Assembly (NCBI RefSeq): GCF_009674565.1
Contig: NZ_WKJL01000016.1
Span: forward strand, 79,849-143,848
Direction of reading: 5' to 3'
Length of the DNA: 64,000 bases
DNA from: Duganella aquatilis
GTDB lineage: Bacteria > Pseudomonadota > Gammaproteobacteria > Burkholderiales > Burkholderiaceae_D
Position numbers and translations under genes: made by a program. The notes under the pieces are model-generated. The model did no database searches, was not told the origin of the DNA, and saw only the letters and a list, made by a program, of their open reading frames with translations. Of this stretch, positions 16,589 to 26,604 are shown in pieces (position 1 is the stretch's first letter; the number at the start of each line of letters is the position of its first letter).

Positions 16589-17752
16589 TCTAATGATTAT
16601 CTTTTCACCTCGGAATCCGTTTCGGAAGGTCACCCAGACAAGGTTGCTGACCAGATTTCCGACGCCATCCTCGACGCGATTCTGGCCCAGGACCCGAAAG
16701 CCCGGGTCGCCGCCGAAACGCTGTGCAACACCGGCCTGGTGGTGCTGGCAGGTGAAATCACCACCCACGCCAATGTCGACTACATCGGCGTCGCCCGCGA
16801 AACCATCAAGCGCATCGGCTACGACAACACCGACTACGGCATCGACTACCGCGGCTGCGCCGTGCTGGTGGCTTACGACAAGCAATCGCCGGACATCGCC
16901 CAGGGCGTGGACGAAGGCGCCGGCCTGGACCTGGACCAGGGCGCTGGCGACCAGGGCCTGATGTTCGGCTACGCCTGCGACGAGACCGCCGAGCTGATGC
17001 CCGCCGCGATCCACTACGCGCACCGCCTGGTCGAGCGCCAGTCGCAGCTGCGCAAGGATGGCCGCCTGCCATGGCTGCGTCCGGATGCCAAATCGCAAGT
17101 CACGCTGCGTTACGTCAATGGCCGTCCGGTCGCGGTGGACACCGTGGTGCTGTCGACCCAGCATGCGCCGGAAATGCTGCACAAGCAAATTGAAGAAGCG
17201 GTGATCGAAGAGATCATCAAGCCGGTGCTGCCGAAAGAGTGGCTGCAGGACACCAAGTACCTGGTCAACCCGACCGGCCGCTTCGTCATCGGCGGTCCGC
17301 AGGGCGACTGCGGCCTGACCGGCCGCAAGATCATCGTCGACACCTACGGCGGCGCATCGCCGCACGGCGGCGGCGCGTTCTCGGGCAAGGATCCATCGAA
17401 GGTGGACCGTTCGGCGGCCTACGCGGCGCGTTATGTGGCCAAGAACGTGGTGGCGGCTGGTCTGGCGCGCCAGTGCCAGGTGCAGGTGTCGTACGCCATC
17501 GGCGTGGCGCGTCCGATCAACATCACCGTGTACACCGAAGGCACCGGCGTGATCCCGGACGACAAGATCGCCCAGCTGGTGATGGAGCACTTCGACCTGC
17601 GTCCGAAAGGCATCGTGCAGATGCTGGACCTGCTGCGTCCGATCTACGCCAAGACCGCCGCCTACGGTCACTTCGGCCGCGAAGAGCCGGAATTCAGCTG
17701 GGAGCGCACCGACAAGGCCGCCATCCTGCGCGACGCAGCCGGCCTGAAGTAA
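16586..17752 (+). CDS. metK: S-adenosylmethionine synthetase
   Basis: 388 residues starting MSNDYLFTSESVSEGHPDK, preceded by AGGAG at 16575-16579. Makes SAM from methionine and ATP. Family motifs: GHPDKVADQ at the active site, GAGDQG for ATP binding, and the glycine-rich GGGAFSGKDPSKVDRS loop. An in-frame ATG at 16505 would add 27 residues but lacks a ribosome-binding site and family similarity. With ahcY and metF downstream it forms a methyl-cycle cluster. Followed by a strong terminator; control probably includes the leader structure described at 16499-16588. Confidence 0.97.
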   Translation: MSNDYLFTSESVSEGHPDKVADQISDAILDAILAQDPKARVAAETLCNTGLVVLAGEITTHANVDYIGVARETIKRIGYDNTDYGIDYRGCAVLVAYDKQSPDIAQGVDEGAGLDLDQGAGDQGLMFGYACDETAELMPAAIHYAHRLVERQSQLRKDGRLPWLRPDAKSQVTLRYVNGRPVAVDTVVLSTQHAPEMLHKQIEEAVIEEIIKPVLPKEWLQDTKYLVNPTGRFVIGGPQGDCGLTGRKIIVDTYGGASPHGGGAFSGKDPSKVDRSAAYAARYVAKNVVAAGLARQCQVQVSYAIGVARPINITVYTEGTGVIPDDKIAQLVMEHFDLRPKGIVQMLDLLRPIYAKTAAYGHFGREEPEFSWERTDKAAILRDAAGLK

Positions 17753-17772
17753 TCACTCTCCGCATGAAACCA

Positions 17773-17798
17773 AACGCCCCGGACTCCGGGGCGTTTTT
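17773..17798 (+). terminator. Intrinsic terminator of metK
   Basis: ACGCCCCGG-ACT-CCGGGGCGT followed by TTTT, starting 20 bases after the metK stop. A textbook rho-independent terminator that separates metK from the genes that follow. Confidence 0.92.
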
Positions 17799-17870
17799 AT
17801 TTGGGCCTTTTGGGCAAAGGAGGTATCGGATTGGGCGGGAGGTACTTACGACGAGGATCTTCGGTCGGGA

Positions 17871-18383
17871 TCATGATATATCCAGTTTTTGATTGGTCAT
17901 TACTTGCGCGTCACTGCGCAAATGTCGAGTCAACAGTAAATCGTGCAAAAATTTTGCTGTTTCCGAGCCATATTTTCTACGCAACTCCAGTAGCTGCTCT
18001 TCAAACTCCGCCACTGGAAAGCCGCTATTGATTTTCATGCGGACAATCATGGAACCTATTTCCATGCCTAGATTGCGGAGCTCGGCGGTCGAGCTTGAGT
18101 GCCTCTTCAACTTTTCGGCAACGTCAAGTTGACTGGATATAATTGCCAACAAGGTGCTGGCAGACGTGAACATCGGCCACAGGAAAGTATAGTCGCTGTT
18201 TTTCCAGAACACGAGCCCTGTTAGGGCAGCTCCTCCGGATGAGATTGCCACAACGATCTTGCTGATGGTATCCAGCCATACCCAACGTGCCAGCAACGCT
18301 GTAATGAGCGTTTCAGCATAGCTGACGTGGTACAGCAGATCTTGCGCCTCGTCCCAAATGACATCGCGTGGATCGATGGCCAT
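17871..18383 (-). CDS. Two-transmembrane protein resembling SLATT-type effectors, unknown function
   Basis: 170 residues. Two hydrophobic segments near residues 37-58 (ISKIVVAISSGGAALTGLVF) and 66-83 (FLWPMFTSASTLLAIISS) are followed by a charged helical C-terminal region (LDVAEKLKRHSSSTAELRNLG, EEQLLELRRKYG). That layout resembles SLATT 2TM proteins, which occur in bacterial conflict systems, but the resemblance is judged by eye only. The gene is visibly more AT-rich than its neighbours, lies alone and opposite to them between the metK terminator and the ahcY riboswitch, and no nucleotidyltransferase or SLOG partner is adjacent. Likely acquired. Confidence 0.5.
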   Translation of the reverse strand: MAIDPRDVIWDEAQDLLYHVSYAETLITALLARWVWLDTISKIVVAISSGGAALTGLVFWKNSDYTFLWPMFTSASTLLAIISSQLDVAEKLKRHSSSTAELRNLGMEIGSMIVRMKINSGFPVAEFEEQLLELRRKYGSETAKFLHDLLLTRHLRSDAQVMTNQKLDIS

Positions 18384-18498
18384 GGTCTGCTCCGCATAAA
18401 GAAGCTAGCGTATTTGGCAACCGCAAAGCGGGCATTGAGCCAGCGCAAGCGGCAGGATTGTTGTCGCCTTCCGGGCGCAACGATGCTAAAATGCACGT

Positions 18499-18560
18499 TC
18501 CGAGGAGCGCTGCGACGAACTAGCTTTCGCCAGGCTCGGAGATCCAAACCGCGCTCACGT
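18499..18560 (+). promoter_or_regulatory. SAH riboswitch upstream of ahcY
   Basis: The conserved CCGAGGAGCGCTGC core is followed by GCCAGGCTCGG and AACCGCGCTCACG. TCCGAG (18499-18504) pairs with CTCGGA (18535-18540) as P1, and GAGCGC (18505-18510) with GCGCTC (18551-18556) as the pseudoknot, matching the S-adenosylhomocysteine riboswitch class known from beta- and gamma-proteobacteria. SAH binding raises expression of the SAH-recycling genes. It ends about 31 bases before the ahcY start. Confidence 0.93.
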
Positions 18561-18591
18561 TACTTTTTTCAACACATGAAAGGAGGGCGTG

Positions 18592-20019
<1,428 letters not shown>

Positions 20020-20027
20020 TCGTTAAG

Positions 20028-20054
20028 GGCGGGGCCGCTGGCCCCGCTTTTTTT
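20028..20054 (+). terminator. Intrinsic terminator of ahcY
   Basis: GCGGGGCC-GCT-GGCCCCGC followed by seven T, only 9 bases after the ahcY stop. Read-through may still feed the holin-like gene and metF, which start within 20 bases. Confidence 0.92.
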
Positions 20055-20070
20055 GCAGCGAGAACTTCTT

Positions 20071-20421
20071 ATGCGTTTGGTCCTTACCTGGTTAATCAAT
20101 GCAGTTGCCTTGCTGGCAGTGCCTTACCTGATGCATTCCGTCGATGTCACAAGCATAGGCGCAGCCCTCGTCGCGGCTCTTGTACTGGGCCTGGTCAATA
20201 CGCTGATACGACCTGTGCTGCTGTTGCTGACGTTGCCTGTGACCTTGTTGTCGCTGGGCCTGTTCATCTTCCTCGTCAACGGCTTCATGTTCTGGCTGGT
20301 GGCGCAATGGGTGGATGGTTTCCACGTCGACAGCTTCCTGTCCGCCGTCGGTGGCGCCGTGTTGTACAGCATTATTTCCTGGGCTCTGTCTACCTTACTT
20401 TTGAAGAACTCAGATGGATAA
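20071..20421 (+). CDS. Phage-holin-family (YvlD-like) small membrane protein
   Basis: 116 residues with four transmembrane segments: residues about 2-20, 24-43, 50-75 and 88-112. NTLIRPVLLLLTLPVTLLSL and FLVNGFMFWL are typical of the holin-4 superfamily / YvlD group, small chromosomal membrane proteins with no phage around them here. In beta-proteobacteria it is often found between ahcY and metF. Its end overlaps the metF start by 8 bases, so it is probably co-transcribed with metF. Biological role unknown. Confidence 0.8.
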   Translation: MRLVLTWLINAVALLAVPYLMHSVDVTSIGAALVAALVLGLVNTLIRPVLLLLTLPVTLLSLGLFIFLVNGFMFWLVAQWVDGFHVDSFLSAVGGAVLYSIISWALSTLLLKNSDG

Positions 20422-21241
20422 TCCGAATTTCAGTATCGAATTTTTCCCGCCGAAAACGGCGGAAGGCGCGGAAAAGCTGCGCGTCACGCGCGCCAAGCTG
20501 TCCGAGCTGAAGCCTAAATATTTCTCCGTGACCTTCGGCGCCGGCGGCAGCACGCAGCGCGGCACGCTGGACACCGTGGTCGAGATCCTCGCCGCCGGCG
20601 AACAGGCGGCGCCGCACCTGTCCTGCGTGGGCGGCACGCGCGAATCGATCCGCGAGATCCTGGGCGAGTTCAAGTCGCACGGCATCAAGCGCATCGTGGC
20701 GCTGCGCGGCGACCTGCCGAGCGGCTATGGCGCGGCGGGCGAGTTCCGCTATGCGAACGAGCTGGTGGAGTTCATTCGCCAGGAGACCGGCGACTGGTTC
20801 CACATCGAAGTGGCAGCGTATCCGGAAGTGCACCCGCAGGCCAAGTCGCCGCAGGATGACTTGCTGGCGTTCGAGCGCAAGATCAAGGCCGGCGCGAATG
20901 CGGCGATCACGCAGTATTTCTACAATGCGGATGCGTATTTCCAGTTTGTCGAGCAGACCCGCAAGCTGGGGATCGATGTGCCGATCGTGGCGGGCATCAT
21001 GCCGATTACGAATTACACGCAGCTGATGCGCTTCTCGGACATGTGCGGCGCGGAGATTCCGCGCTGGGTGCGATTGAAGCTGGCCAGTTTTGGCGATGAC
21101 TCGGCGTCGATCAAGGCCTTTGGGCTGGATGTGGTGACGGCGTTGTGCGAACGGTTGCTGCAGGGCGGGGCGCCGGGGCTGCATTTCTACAGCATGAACC
21201 AGGCGGCGGCAACGACCGCGTTGTGGCAACGCTTGGTCTGA
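20414..21241 (+). CDS. metF: 5,10-methylenetetrahydrofolate reductase
   Basis: 275 residues, the usual length of the bacterial single-domain enzyme. FAD-dependent reduction of methylene-THF to methyl-THF, the methyl donor for methionine synthesis. N-terminus FSIEFFPPKTAEGAEKL with the catalytic Glu, then VTFGAGGSTQRGT, ALRGDLPSG and QYFYNADAYF as family blocks. Overlaps the holin-family gene by 8 bases. With ahcY and metK it closes the methyl cycle, and the folate cyclo-ligase on the opposite strand next door acts in the same cofactor pool. Confidence 0.97.
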   Translation: MDNPNFSIEFFPPKTAEGAEKLRVTRAKLSELKPKYFSVTFGAGGSTQRGTLDTVVEILAAGEQAAPHLSCVGGTRESIREILGEFKSHGIKRIVALRGDLPSGYGAAGEFRYANELVEFIRQETGDWFHIEVAAYPEVHPQAKSPQDDLLAFERKIKAGANAAITQYFYNADAYFQFVEQTRKLGIDVPIVAGIMPITNYTQLMRFSDMCGAEIPRWVRLKLASFGDDSASIKAFGLDVVTALCERLLQGGAPGLHFYSMNQAAATTALWQRLV

Positions 21242-21253
21242 CCCAGGGGCAGG

Positions 21254-21901
21254 TCAGGGGCTTCGCCCCGCCGGCCCAGTGGGCCGGGCCCCTGCTGGCC
21301 GCATTGCGGGTTGAAGGCCGCTGATTTCGGTGAGCACGCCGTCCAGCGCCACATCGTGTGCATCCGCGGCGAAAACGATTTGCAAGCTGCTGTATGCGAT
21401 GCCGAGTGCGCGCGGCCGGGGGTGTCGCGCCAAGGTGCGGTCATAGAACCCCCCACCATATCCCAGCCGGTAGCCTTCCGGGTTAAAGCCCAGGCAAGGC
21501 ACCAGCAGCGCCGGCGGATACGCCGCCTGCAAGCGCAAATCAGCCGGCACCGCCACCCCCATTGCATCTTTGACCATCGCCTCACCGATACGCCAGTCCG
21601 CAAACTCCAGCGCCGCATCCTTTTGCACCACCACCGGCAGCAGCAGCCGCGCACCCAGGCGCTCCAACTCCGCATACGCCGCATGCAGATCCGGCTCGTC
21701 GCGCAACGGCCAATACACACCCAATGCCGCCGGCCGCGCCGCCTTCCACCACGCCACCACCTGCTCGCCAATCGCCCGGTCCCAGGCCGCGCGCGTGGCG
21801 CTGTCAATAGCCCGCCGCGCGGTCAGCAGCTGCCTGCGCAAATCCGCCTTCTGTACTGGTGAGACGGAGGCGCTGCGTGGTATTCTAGGGTCGCTGGTCA
21901 T
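21254..21901 (-). CDS. 5-formyltetrahydrofolate cyclo-ligase
   Basis: 215 residues. Converts 5-formyl-THF with ATP to 5,10-methenyl-THF. Family motifs: KADLRRQLLTARRAI near the N-terminus, YWPLRDEPDL, and the ATP-site block LGYGGGFYDRTL. The last 17 residues (around RPAGARPTGPAGRSP) are low-complexity and encoded by a GC palindrome that ends the convergent metF gene, so the tail may be a product of that repeat rather than part of the fold. Probably monocistronic; divergent from the lytic transglycosylase gene, 30 bases apart. Confidence 0.93.
   Translation of the reverse strand: MTSDPRIPRSASVSPVQKADLRRQLLTARRAIDSATRAAWDRAIGEQVVAWWKAARPAALGVYWPLRDEPDLHAAYAELERLGARLLLPVVVQKDAALEFADWRIGEAMVKDAMGVAVPADLRLQAAYPPALLVPCLGFNPEGYRLGYGGGFYDRTLARHPRPRALGIAYSSLQIVFAADAHDVALDGVLTEISGLQPAMRPAGARPTGPAGRSP
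21255..21294. repeat. Nested GC palindrome between metF and the cyclo-ligase gene
   Basis: Outer arms CAGGGGC (21255-21261) and GCCCCTG (21288-21294) and inner arms CCGGCCC (21271-21277) and GGGCCGG (21281-21287), all perfect. It lies 14 bases after the metF stop and inside the 3' end of the convergent gene. No T-tract. Possibly a shared 3' end structure. Confidence 0.55.
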
Positions 21902-21931
21902 ATTTGGTTCAAGACTTTAGAGAGTTGCACA

Positions 21932-23905
21932 GTGATTTCTGCTTCGAAATGGATTGCCGGCGCCTTTGTCGTTGCCTTCACCACGTTTGCCCAAGCCGAC
22001 GACATCAGCGCAGATAGCCGCAGGGACGACGATTCCTTCCTGCTGTTGCGCGACGCTGTACGCCAGGACGACGCCAGCAAAGTGGATTTCTACGCCGCCC
22101 GCCTGACCAGCTATTCCATTCCGTCCTACGTTGATTATTATCGGCTGAAATCCCGCCTGAAGGATGTCACCGCACCGGAAATCCGCGATTTTTTCCAGCG
22201 CTATCAGGGCCAGGCCATCGTCGACCGCCTGCGTAACGACTGGCTGCTGGAACTGGGCCGCAAACGCGACTGGGCCACCTTCGACGAACAGTATCCGCTG
22301 TTCGTGCTGAACGACGACACCCAGGTCAAATGCTACGCGCTGATCTCGCGCGCGCTCAAGGGCCAGAAGGTCGCCGACGAAGCGCGCGCCTTGCTGACCG
22401 CGCCCAGCGTCTACGGCCAGCCGTGCGCCGATTTGATCGCTACCCTGTACCAGAACGGCCAGTTCAACACCGACGACCTGTATGCGCAGCTGCGCCTCTC
22501 CGGCGAGCACAATGCCACCGGCCAGGCGCGCCGCATCGTCGCGCTGCTCGACGGCCCGGAAAAGAAAGCCGTGCAGGCGGTGGACCTGCCGACACTGGCC
22601 GTCGCCAAGGGCATCGGCGCCGGCAAGGTCGAACACCAGATCTACATCGTCGCCATCGGCCGCCTGGCCAAGACCAGCACCAAGCTGGCGGTGCTGGCGC
22701 TGAACAAGGCCGCGCCGAAAATGACGGCGCAGGAACAGCAGCAGGGCTGGGCCGCGATCGCGCTGCAATCGTCGTACACGCTGGCGCCGGAAACCACCGA
22801 CTACTGGAAGCGCGCCAACGGCGCCCCGCTGTCGATCGACCAGATTCAGTGGAAGACCCGCATCGCGCTGCGCAACGGCGACTGGCGCCAGGTGGAGAAC
22901 AATATCCGCGCCATGCCGGCCGCGCTGCGCAGCGAGCCGACCTGGGTTTACTGGCTGGGCCGCGCGCTGATGGCGCGTGACGGCGTCACCAGTCAGCCCA
23001 CTGGCGAGGCGCTGCAGCTGTTCCGCAGCATCTCGGACCAGTCCAACTACTACGGCCAGCTGGCGCTGGAGGAATCCGGCAAGCTGATTACCATTCCGGC
23101 GGCCGGCGCGCCGATCACGCCGGCGGAAATCGCGCCGATCGCCGCCAATCCCAACTTCCAGCGCGCGCTGAAGTTCTTCAACATGCGCCTGCGCTTTGAG
23201 GGCACGCGCGAATGGAACTGGGGCCTGCGCGGCCTGAGCGAACGCGAACACCTGGCCGCCGCCGAATACGCGCGCCAGAACAATATCCTCGACCGCATGG
23301 TCAACACCTCGGAGCGCACCCGCATCCAGGTCGACTACACGCAACGCTTCCCGTCGCCGCACAATGACGTCATGCACCCGGCCACGCAGACGCTGGGCCT
23401 GGACAAGGCCTGGGTGTATGGCCTGATCCGGCAAGAGTCGCGTTTCATCATGGACGCGCAGTCGCACGTTGGCGCGTCCGGCCTGATGCAGGTGATGCCG
23501 TCCACCGGCCGCTGGGTCGCCAAGAAGATCGGCCTGACCGACTTCGCGCAGGACATGCTGAGCGACGTCCGCTACAACATCATGCTGGGCACGAACTACC
23601 TGAACATGGTGCTGGGGAATATGGACGGCAACGAGGTGCTGGCCACCGCCGCCTACAACGCCGGGCCGGGCCGCCTGCGCACCTGGCGCGCCACGCTGAC
23701 CAAGCCGATGGACAGCACCGTCTTCATCGAATCGATTCCTTATGTCGAGACGCGCACCTACGTCAAGAACGTGATGTCGAATTCGACCTATTACGCGGCG
23801 CTGTTCGAAGGGCGGCCGCAATCGCTGAAGGCGCGCCTGGGCACCGTCGCACCGAAAGGCTACACAGAAGCGGAAGAGCAGGAAACCAGCTTCGCTCCAC
23901 GCTAA
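21932..23905 (+). CDS. Soluble lytic murein transglycosylase (Slt70-like)
   Basis: 657 residues, the length of Slt70 proteins. Signal peptide ending TTFAQA, then ADD. A long alpha-helical superhelical (U-shaped) region covers about residues 30-470. The C-terminal SLT catalytic domain holds the Glu in LIRQESRF, then GASGLMQVMPSTG, NIMLGTNYL and ATAAYNAGPGR. It cleaves peptidoglycan glycan strands in the periplasm with formation of 1,6-anhydro ends. Start chosen for the signal peptide and its position 30 bases from the divergent cyclo-ligase. Confidence 0.93.
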   Translation: MISASKWIAGAFVVAFTTFAQADDISADSRRDDDSFLLLRDAVRQDDASKVDFYAARLTSYSIPSYVDYYRLKSRLKDVTAPEIRDFFQRYQGQAIVDRLRNDWLLELGRKRDWATFDEQYPLFVLNDDTQVKCYALISRALKGQKVADEARALLTAPSVYGQPCADLIATLYQNGQFNTDDLYAQLRLSGEHNATGQARRIVALLDGPEKKAVQAVDLPTLAVAKGIGAGKVEHQIYIVAIGRLAKTSTKLAVLALNKAAPKMTAQEQQQGWAAIALQSSYTLAPETTDYWKRANGAPLSIDQIQWKTRIALRNGDWRQVENNIRAMPAALRSEPTWVYWLGRALMARDGVTSQPTGEALQLFRSISDQSNYYGQLALEESGKLITIPAAGAPITPAEIAPIAANPNFQRALKFFNMRLRFEGTREWNWGLRGLSEREHLAAAEYARQNNILDRMVNTSERTRIQVDYTQRFPSPHNDVMHPATQTLGLDKAWVYGLIRQESRFIMDAQSHVGASGLMQVMPSTGRWVAKKIGLTDFAQDMLSDVRYNIMLGTNYLNMVLGNMDGNEVLATAAYNAGPGRLRTWRATLTKPMDSTVFIESIPYVETRTYVKNVMSNSTYYAALFEGRPQSLKARLGTVAPKGYTEAEEQETSFAPR

Positions 23906-23945
23906 TTGCAGCGCGCTGATTGTTCACCATACAGGACGTACCACC

Positions 23946-24665
23946 ATGCAGACTACCAAACTTGATCCCAGCCTGACGCAAACCCTGGAAGCGGCGCGTT
24001 CGCCCGGCCTGACGCTGGTCATCGGGAATAAAAACTACTCGTCCTGGTCGATGCGGCCGTGGGTGGCGATGGTCGCCTTCGGCATTCCGTTCCAGGAAGT
24101 GCGCGTGCTGCTGGACCAGGACGACACCGCCAATCGCATTTGCAGCTACTCGGCTTCCGGCCGCGTGCCGGTGCTGCTGGCCGGCGACGAGATGACCATC
24201 TGGGACAGCATGGCCATCTGCGAATATCTGGCCGAGCAGTTCCCCGAGCTGCATCTGTGGCCGCAGGACGTGGCGGCGCGCGCCATCGCGCGCTCGGTGT
24301 GCGCCGAGATGCACGCCGGCTTCAGCGACCTGCGCAACTCGATGTCGATGAATATCCGCGGCAGCTATCCGGGCAAGGGCCGCACGCCGGGCACCCAGGC
24401 CGATATCGGCCGTATCAGCGAAATCTGGGAAGAGTGCCTGTCGCGCTTCGGCCATCACCAGTTCCTGTTCGGCGAGTTCTCGCTGGCCGACGCCTTCTAC
24501 GCGCCGGTGGTGCTGCGCTTCCGCACCTATGGCGTGACGCTGGCGCCGGCGCTGGACGCCTACTGCCAGCGCGTGCTGGCCCATCCGGCAGTGGCGCGCT
24601 GGGTCAGCGAGGCGCTGGCCGAAACCGAAACGGCGCCCAAGCACGACGCCGACATGCCGGATTGA
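23946..24665 (+). CDS. Glutathione S-transferase family protein
   Basis: 239 residues. Thioredoxin-like N-terminal domain with IGNKNYSSWSMRPWVAM (Ser/Tyr rather than Cys at the catalytic turn), the cis-Pro motif GRVPVLL, and WDSMAICEYLAE for glutathione binding. An all-helical C-terminal domain with FLFGEFSLADAFYAPVV follows. This GST class is common in proteobacteria without a defined substrate. It follows the transglycosylase by 40 bases and ends 4 bases before the cca ATG, so linked expression is likely. Confidence 0.87.
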   Translation: MQTTKLDPSLTQTLEAARSPGLTLVIGNKNYSSWSMRPWVAMVAFGIPFQEVRVLLDQDDTANRICSYSASGRVPVLLAGDEMTIWDSMAICEYLAEQFPELHLWPQDVAARAIARSVCAEMHAGFSDLRNSMSMNIRGSYPGKGRTPGTQADIGRISEIWEECLSRFGHHQFLFGEFSLADAFYAPVVLRFRTYGVTLAPALDAYCQRVLAHPAVARWVSEALAETETAPKHDADMPD

Positions 24666-24669
24666 GATG

Positions 24670-25923
24670 ATGCGTACTTATGTTGTCGGCGGCGCGGTAC
24701 GCGACGCGCTGCTTGGTTTGCCGGTCAAGGACCACGACCACGTGGTGGTCGGCGCCACGCCGGATGAAATGATCGCCAAGGGCTTCCGCCCGGTGGGCAA
24801 GGACTTCCCGGTGTTCCTGCATCCGAAAACGCAGGAGGAATATGCGCTGGCGCGCACCGAACGCAAAACCGCGCCGGGTTACAAGGGCTTTGTGTTCCAC
24901 ACCTCGGCCGACGTCACGCTGGAAGAAGACCTGGTGCGGCGCGACCTGACCATCAACGCCATCGCCCGCGCCGACGACGGCACGTTGACCGATCCGTATG
25001 GCGGCCAGCGCGATATCGCCAAGCGCATCTTCCGCCATGTGTCCGACGCGTTTGCTGAAGACCCGGTGCGCATCCTGCGCCTGGCGCGCTTTGCCGCGCG
25101 TTTCAGCGACTTTACCGTGGCGCCGGAAACCAATGCGCTGATGAAGCAGATGGTGGCGCAGGGCGAGGTCGACGCTTTGGTGCCGGAGCGCGTGTGGCAG
25201 GAACTGTCGCGCGGGCTGATGGAAGCCAAGCCATCGCGCATGCTGGAAGTGCTGCGCGACTGCGGTGCGCTGGCGCGCATCCTGCCGGAGCTGGATGTGC
25301 TGTGGGGTGTGCCGCAGCCGGAGAAATGGCATCCCGAAATCGACACCGGCATCCATGTGCTGCAAGTGATCGACTGCTCGGCCAAGCTGGAACGCGAGCT
25401 GCCGGTGCGCTTCGCCTGCATGATGCACGACCTGGGCAAGGGCGTGACGCCATCCGAGAACTGGCCGGCGCACCACGGCCACGAAGGCATGGGCGTCAAG
25501 CTGGTGGAGGAAGTCTGCAAGCGCCTGCGCGTGCCGACCGAATGCCGCGACCTGGCGGTGATGACGGCGCGCGAGCATGGCAATGTGGGCCGCGCGCTGC
25601 AACTGCGCGCCAACACCATCGTCAAGCTGCTGGAGCGCTGCGACGCCTTCCGCAAGCCGGCGCGCTTCGTGCAGATGCTGCAGGCGACCGAATGCGATTC
25701 GCGCGGCCGCATCGGTCCAAGCGGCAGCTATGCCGATGCGCCGTTCCCACAGATGGCGCACCTGGAAGCCGCGTTGTCGGCGGCGCGCGGCGTCAACGCC
25801 GGCGAGATCGCGCAGGCCAGCGCCGAGCAGCCGCAGCGCATTCCCGAGCGCGTCCACGCGGCGCGCGTTTCCGCCGTCAAGCTGGCGCTCAAGCTGGCCG
25901 ATGACGACGAGTCGGCTGAATGA
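24670..25923 (+). CDS. cca: Multifunctional CCA-adding tRNA nucleotidyltransferase
   Basis: 417 residues from the second ATG of ATG-ATG (MRTYVVGGAVRDALLGLP), chosen by alignment with the known N-terminus; the first ATG at 24667 adds one Met. Class II nucleotidyltransferase: GGAVRD, DHDHVVVG with the metal-binding Asp pair, DFPVFLHP, EEYALARTERK, RRDLTINA and EDPVRILRLARFAARF. The C-terminal HD phosphohydrolase domain has MMHDLGKG and HHGHEG, as in the gamma/beta-type enzymes that also carry phosphatase and phosphodiesterase activity. Adds the 3' CCA to tRNAs. Overlaps the next gene by ATGA. Confidence 0.96.
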   Translation: MRTYVVGGAVRDALLGLPVKDHDHVVVGATPDEMIAKGFRPVGKDFPVFLHPKTQEEYALARTERKTAPGYKGFVFHTSADVTLEEDLVRRDLTINAIARADDGTLTDPYGGQRDIAKRIFRHVSDAFAEDPVRILRLARFAARFSDFTVAPETNALMKQMVAQGEVDALVPERVWQELSRGLMEAKPSRMLEVLRDCGALARILPELDVLWGVPQPEKWHPEIDTGIHVLQVIDCSAKLERELPVRFACMMHDLGKGVTPSENWPAHHGHEGMGVKLVEEVCKRLRVPTECRDLAVMTAREHGNVGRALQLRANTIVKLLERCDAFRKPARFVQMLQATECDSRGRIGPSGSYADAPFPQMAHLEAALSAARGVNAGEIAQASAEQPQRIPERVHAARVSAVKLALKLADDDESAE

Positions 25924-26591
25924 ATTCGTCCGACCTGTTCCAGAATCCGCTGCGCCGCTGGGGTAAACACCGCAACGGCAAGCGGCCGACGGTGCTGGTC
26001 AAGGAACTGCGTGAGCGCGACCGCCGCCGCATGCTGCGGCATTTCCTGGAACTGGAGGATAGCGACCGCCTGCTGCGCTTCGGCTCCGTGCTGCCGGACG
26101 AACAGGTCACCAGCTACGTCAACGGCATCGACTTTTCGCGCGACATGGTGTTCGGCGTCTACAACCGCGTCTTCAGGCTGGTGGCGGTGGGCCACCTGGC
26201 GTTTGCGCCGCGCGACGAATCGAGCACCGTCACCGACAAGGAGCGGGTGGCGGAATTCGGTGTGTCGGTCAGCCGCTCGGCGCGCGGCCTGGGCGTCGGT
26301 TCGCGGCTGTTCGAGCGCGCCGCCATCCACTGCCGTAACAACGACGTGGACACGCTGTACATGCACTGCCTGTCATCCAACAAGACCATGATGCACATCG
26401 CGAAAAAAGCCGGCATGGAAATCCATCGCGATTATGGCGAAGCCGACGCCTACCTCAAATTGCTGCCGGCCGATCCCACCAGCATGCTGCAGGAAGCCTT
26501 GCACGAGCAGTTCGCGGTGCTGGACTACACTTATAAAGCCAACAAGCGCATCGCCGTCAAATGGCTGGGCCGTCTCATAGGCCGAAAATAA
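25920..26591 (+). CDS. GNAT-family N-acetyltransferase, substrate unknown
   Basis: 223 residues. The acetyl-CoA binding motif is SRSARGLGVGSRLFERA (the R/Q-x-x-G-x-G/A pattern), preceded by strands LVAVGHLAF and AEFGVSV. A basic N-terminal region (KHRNGKRPTVLVKELRERDRRR) comes before the fold. The start codon overlaps the cca stop (ATGA). In beta-proteobacteria such a gene commonly follows cca. What it acetylates is not visible; a link to tRNA or translation is only suggested by position. Confidence 0.8.
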   Translation: MNSSDLFQNPLRRWGKHRNGKRPTVLVKELRERDRRRMLRHFLELEDSDRLLRFGSVLPDEQVTSYVNGIDFSRDMVFGVYNRVFRLVAVGHLAFAPRDESSTVTDKERVAEFGVSVSRSARGLGVGSRLFERAAIHCRNNDVDTLYMHCLSSNKTMMHIAKKAGMEIHRDYGEADAYLKLLPADPTSMLQEALHEQFAVLDYTYKANKRIAVKWLGRLIGRK

Positions 26592-26604
26592 TTTAAGCAT
26601 TCTT

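Noticed and set aside
20071..20421. Prophage remnant suggested by the holin-family name
   Set aside because: No lysin, integrase or structural phage genes are nearby. The family is a common chromosomal membrane protein and the place between ahcY and metF is typical.
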